Source: Candidatus Poribacteria bacterium
Lineage (GTDB): Bacteria > Abyssobacteria > SURF-5
Direction of reading: 5' to 3'
NCBI GenBank assembly: GCA_016215705.1
Contig: JACRIR010000220.1
Coordinates: 1 to 8,508, forward strand
Length of the DNA: 8,508 nucleotides
Numbering within the stretch: the stretch's first letter is position 1; each line of letters starts with the position of its first letter. Below, piece after piece: positions 6,061-8,508 of this stretch. The translations under genes were made by a program, and so were the position numbers. Under the pieces are notes generated by a model that was given only the letters and a program-made list of their open reading frames with translations, made no database searches and had not been told where the DNA came from.

Positions 6061-6810
6061 ATGATCTCGATTGAAGTCGAAGGAAAGACGCCGGAGGAAG
6101 CAATACAAAAGGCGTTGAACGTCCTCGGGGCCGCCAGGGAGAAAGTAAAGGTGGAAATCCTCGAAGAGGGCAGCAAAGGCTTGTTCGGTATGATAGGCAG
6201 CAAACAAGCCAAGATCAAAGCGACACTTATCGAAATCGACGAGATGAAACCCCATGCCCCACAAACAGAGTTCTCTCCCCGTCCAACGGTCACGGCCGTC
6301 AGGCCCCCGCGTCCCATAACAACCGAGCGCGAGGAAATCGCGCTTCAAGACGCTCCCGCCAAGGAAGTACTCGAGGAACTGCTGAAACTCATGGGCTTCC
6401 AGGCCGACATCAAGCAGGAAACCACAAACGAGAAGATCATTCTGACCGTCCAGGCGGGCGAAGACAGCAACATACTGATAGGTCGCCGGGGCAAGAACCT
6501 CAACGGGATTCAATACATCGTTAACCGCATCTGCTCGAGGAAGAACGAACGGGTCAAGCCGATCGTCATCGATGTCGAAGGCTACCGCGAAAGGCGCAAG
6601 GATGCACTTGAGTCGCTCGCGCGACGGCTCGCCGCAAAGGCTAAATCCTCCCGGCGCGAAATCGAGACAGAGCCGCTTTCGGCGTCTGACCGCCGTCTCA
6701 TCCACATGGCCTTGAAAGATGACAACGAAGTTCACACGCAAAGCCGCGGCGACGGCCCCTTCAAGAACGTAGTCATTAAACCGAAAAGAGACAACCAACG
6801 GCGAGAGTGA
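6061..6810 (+). CDS. khpB: KhpB/Jag RNA-binding protein (Jag-N, KH, R3H)
   Basis: The 249-residue protein has three recognisable parts. The Jag-N domain is at 1-55 (SIEVEGKTPEEAIQKAL, then EGSKGLFGMIG). The KH domain is at about 97-172, with the GXXG loop GRRG at 141-144 (LIGRRGKNLNGIQYIVNRI). The R3H domain is at about 175-242, with Arg211 and His215 (SASDRRLIHMALKD) and an ending of GPFKNVVIKPK. A Pro/charged linker (about 60-95) joins Jag-N to KH. The family binds RNA in the cytoplasm, is linked to cell division and envelope control in Firmicutes, and is commonly encoded right after yidC. AAGGA at 6048-6052 lies 8 nt before the ATG, and the spacing to yidC (30 nt) implies the same transcript. 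Its role in a diderm is not established here. Confidence 0.95.
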   Translation: MISIEVEGKTPEEAIQKALNVLGAAREKVKVEILEEGSKGLFGMIGSKQAKIKATLIEIDEMKPHAPQTEFSPRPTVTAVRPPRPITTEREEIALQDAPAKEVLEELLKLMGFQADIKQETTNEKIILTVQAGEDSNILIGRRGKNLNGIQYIVNRICSRKNERVKPIVIDVEGYRERRKDALESLARRLAAKAKSSRREIETEPLSASDRRLIHMALKDDNEVHTQSRGDGPFKNVVIKPKRDNQRRE

Positions 6811-6841
6811 ACGCGGCGAGATGGAATCTTGAGCAGTGACT

Positions 6842-6872
6842 GCCCCGGAGACGGCGAACGCCGCTCCGGGGC
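6842..6872 (+). other. Strong GC-rich hairpin in the khpB-mnmE spacer
   Basis: GCCCCGGAG (6842-6850) pairs perfectly with CTCCGGGGC (6864-6872). Inside, after one bulged A, CGGCG pairs with CGCCG around AA, giving up to 14 bp in 31 nt. A second, weaker hairpin GGGGAA/TTCCCC (6883-6905) follows. There is no U-tract after either, so a classical intrinsic terminator is not supported. Possible roles are an attenuator, RNA stabiliser or processing site between khpB and mnmE, or a repeat remnant. The remaining spacer up to the mnmE start holds no feature I can name. Confidence 0.6.
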
Positions 6873-7004
6873 GTGCGCTTAAGGGGAAAACCCGGCGCGT
6901 TCCCCGTGATGCTCGTGGTGAACAATCAGGCTCCGGTCTCCTGTTGAAACGCCGTTCGGGTGATTCGCCGGCGCTTGTGGCATTTGTGTTCCGAGGTCTT
7001 TGTT

Positions 7005-8423
7005 TTGTTGTCAATCCAAAATCCAAAATCCAAAATCCAAAATCGCCATACTTCCACAATCTGTGCCATATCCACGCCTCCCGGTTACAGCGGAATAGGG
7101 ATCGTGAGGCTGAGCGGCCCCCATTCGGTCGCGATAGCCGAACGGCTCTTCCGCCCATCAAACGGAAAGCCGCTCTCCGGGCAACCAGGTCACACTCTCA
7201 TCCTCGGCCGAATCTTCGACGCGGACGTGTTGATCGACGAGGCGCTCGTGAGCGTAATGCGCTCGCCTCGCAGCTACACCGCCGAGGATGTAGTCGAGGT
7301 GAACTGCCATGGCGGTATCGTGGCCGTTCGCCGGACGCTCGAGCTCATGCTCAAGGCCGGCGCGCGGCTTGCCGAACCCGGCGAGTTCACGAAAAGGGCA
7401 TTCCTCAACGGACGAATCGACCTCGCTCAGGCGGAGGCTGTCGCCGACCTCATCGGCGCAAAGACGGCCGCGGGCATGAAGGCCGCAGCCAACCAATTGC
7501 AGGGCAAATTGAGCGAACGCATCGTGTCGCTGAGGGAAAAACTCGCCGAATGTCTGGCGCGCCTCGAAGCGACAATCGATTTCCCGGAAGACGAAGTGCC
7601 GGAACTCGGCGCGCCGGGCGCACTCGCCGTGGTGGAGGAGACTATCCATGAGATTGACGCCTTGCTGAGCAACGCACACGGCGGCAAGCTCTACCGCGAC
7701 GGGGTGTCAACCGTCATCGCAGGAAAACCCAACGTCGGAAAATCGAGCGTCCTGAACGCAATCCTCAATGAGCCGCGCGCAATTGTGACCGAAGAGCCCG
7801 GCACGACCCGCGACGTTATCGTGGAGTCTCTCGAGCTCAGGGGAATAGCGCTCAGGCTGTCCGACACGGCGGGTATCCGCGAACCCGGCTGCGAAATCGA
7901 GCGGCTCGGAGTCGAGCGCAGCGAACGCGCAATTGACGACGCAGACCTCGTTCTCTTTGTGATCGATTTGACGTACCCGTTTTCTGCGGAAGACAATCGT
8001 ATCATGGAGAGGCTGGCGTCAAAAACACATGTGATCGTGGTCGCCAACAAGGCTGATCTCGATCCGCATCCGGATACTTCGGGCATCGAGAAGTCGTTCC
8101 CCGGCAGAAGAATCATTCGCACTTCGGCCACTCAAGGAACCGGCATCAAACAACTCGAGGACGCGATATTCAAGGAGGTCACCGAGGGCGCTGCAATCGC
8201 GCCGGAAGAGATTCTTGTCAGCAGGCTCAGACATCAGCAAGCGCTCGAAAACGCGCGCTCGGCGTTGCGGTCGGCGACGCGGACAATCGGGAATAATCTT
8301 TCGCCCGAATTCGTCGCCGTCGACCTGAGGGAGGCGCTCGACTCACTCGGCGAAATCGTCGGCGCCGTCCTCACCGACGACATACTCGACCGTATATTCA
8401 GCGAGTTCTGCATCGGCAAGTAA
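7005..8423 (+). CDS. mnmE: tRNA uridine-5-carboxymethylaminomethyl modification GTPase MnmE
   Basis: From TTG 7005 the protein has 472 residues. The N-terminal formyl-tetrahydrofolate-binding domain starts at TICAISTPPGYSGIGIVRLS. A helical domain flanks an inserted G domain with G1 GKPNVGKS (240-247), G2 TTRD (267-270), G3 DTAG (287-290) followed by the switch glutamate Glu299, G4 NKAD (348-351) and G5 SA (374-375). The C-terminus is the family FCIGK, with Cys469. With MnmG it modifies the wobble uridine of several tRNAs. No ATG lies near the conserved start. TTG 7005 is preferred because GAGG (6993-6996) lies 8 nt upstream. TTG 7008 is close behind, and GTG 6960 would add 15 more residues. 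The first dozen or so residues (SIQNPKSKIQN) come from a heptamer repeat and are not family-like. The gene follows khpB by 194 nt; no mnmG is within the window. Confidence 0.95.
   Translation: MLSIQNPKSKIQNRHTSTICAISTPPGYSGIGIVRLSGPHSVAIAERLFRPSNGKPLSGQPGHTLILGRIFDADVLIDEALVSVMRSPRSYTAEDVVEVNCHGGIVAVRRTLELMLKAGARLAEPGEFTKRAFLNGRIDLAQAEAVADLIGAKTAAGMKAAANQLQGKLSERIVSLREKLAECLARLEATIDFPEDEVPELGAPGALAVVEETIHEIDALLSNAHGGKLYRDGVSTVIAGKPNVGKSSVLNAILNEPRAIVTEEPGTTRDVIVESLELRGIALRLSDTAGIREPGCEIERLGVERSERAIDDADLVLFVIDLTYPFSAEDNRIMERLASKTHVIVVANKADLDPHPDTSGIEKSFPGRRIIRTSATQGTGIKQLEDAIFKEVTEGAAIAPEEILVSRLRHQQALENARSALRSATRTIGNNLSPEFVAVDLREALDSLGEIVGAVLTDDILDRIFSEFCIGK
7014..7044. repeat. Heptanucleotide tandem repeat (ATCCAAA)4.4 at the mnmE 5' end
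   Basis: Four perfect ATCCAAA units (7014-7041) plus a partial ATC lie directly before the conserved MnmE coding sequence and, with the chosen start, inside the gene. Because the unit is 7 nt, gain or loss of one copy shifts the reading frame between the TTG start and the MnmE body. Similar AATCCAAA-type low-complexity runs are, as I recall, found in other bacterial genomes. Confidence 0.9.
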
Positions 8424-8440
8424 GACCGTAAACCGTGAAC

Positions 8441-8487
8441 TTCATAATACGGGGACATGATGCGGCATCGTGTCCCCGTATTATGAA
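8441..8487. repeat. Near-perfect 23-nt inverted repeat (REP/MITE-like)
   Basis: The left arm 8441-8463 (TTCATAATACGGGGACA, then TGATGC) pairs with the right arm 8465-8487 (GCATCG, then TGTCCCCGTATTATGAA). One position differs, and it is a G-U pair in RNA; the centre is a single base. It starts 17 nt after the mnmE stop, so it may also end or protect the transcript. Sequences of the TGTCCCCGTATTATGAA type are, as I recall, dispersed repeats in environmental genomes, sometimes near IS200-like REP transposases. No transposase is present here. Confidence 0.9.
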
Positions 8488-8508
8488 TCGCGGCATCGTG
8501 TCCCCGTA
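8462..8508. repeat. 28-nt direct repeat, second copy cut by the window edge
   Basis: The segment 8462-8489, beginning GCGGCATCGTGTCCCCGTA, is repeated directly from 8490 to the last base 8508 (19 of 19 bases identical). The first copy contains the right arm of the neighbouring inverted repeat. This could be the beginning of a tandem array or a multi-arm repeat element that continues outside the window. Confidence 0.85.

Noticed and set aside
6038-6064. Eight-codon mini-frame (MPKKGSKP) whose stop overlaps the khpB ATG as ATGA
   Set aside because: No ribosome binding site precedes it and khpB has its own AAGGA; so short a frame is likely chance.
5911-7161. 416-codon minus-strand open frame spanning the end of yidC, khpB and the start of mnmE
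   Set aside because: It crosses three well-supported plus-strand genes and their spacers, including the heptamer repeat, and shows no domain.
6836-7651. 271-codon plus-strand frame overlapping mnmE
   Set aside because: It is out of frame with mnmE, very Arg-rich in the way of shadow frames, and covers the spacer hairpins; MnmE motifs define the real frame.
8441-8487. Calling the right-edge palindrome a simple intrinsic terminator
   Set aside because: The arms are symmetric with no following U-tract and the right arm recurs as a direct repeat, which fits a repeat element better, though it may still affect transcript ends.
8463-8508. CRISPR array
   Set aside because: The 28-nt period holds essentially no spacer: successive units are contiguous and identical as far as seen, so the repeat-spacer pattern is absent.

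Overview
The window comes from the chromosome of a diderm (Gram-negative-type) bacterium, probably an uncultured lineage. YidC has the long N-terminal periplasmic domain typical of diderms. By eye the base composition is moderately GC-rich. The intergenic spaces carry palindromic dispersed repeats of the kind often met in environmental genomes. The phylum cannot be fixed from this sequence.

Region 1 (1-2800) is a two-gene glycogen/alpha-glucan module. It holds a DUF4912 protein with a C-terminal Ig-like segment, cut by the left window edge, followed by a GH57/DUF1957 1,4-alpha-glucan branching enzyme. Both genes lie on the + strand, 96 nt apart.

Region 2 (2801-3264) has no gene. It contains a double palindrome (2888-2956), a second related palindrome (3011-3040), a textbook sigma-70 promoter (TTGACA, 18 nt, TATAAT; 3090-3119) and a leader of about 140 nt with several small hairpins.

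Region 3 (3265-8423) is the classical rpmH-rnpA-yidD-yidC-khpB(jag)-mnmE cluster, all on the + strand. It encodes ribosomal protein bL34, the RNase P protein, the membrane-insertion factor YidD, the insertase YidC, the KH/R3H RNA-binding protein KhpB, and the tRNA-modifying GTPase MnmE. rpmH is only 46 codons and starts with GTG. yidD overlaps the rnpA stop (TGATG). yidC most likely starts at a TTG behind a strong AAGGAG. mnmE has no ATG at the expected place: its 5' end is built from a heptanucleotide tandem repeat, and the best start is a TTG just upstream of that repeat.

Region 4 (8424-8508) holds a near-perfect 23-nt inverted repeat with a one-nucleotide centre. Its right arm then begins to repeat directly with a 28-nt period and runs off the window. 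This looks like the edge of a REP/MITE-type element or array.

No wholly new system is evident. The genes are mostly housekeeping. The points most worth a second look are the repeat-built mnmE start, the palindromic elements, a cysteine-containing insertion in the YidC periplasmic domain, and the poorly understood DUF4912 partner of the branching enzyme.
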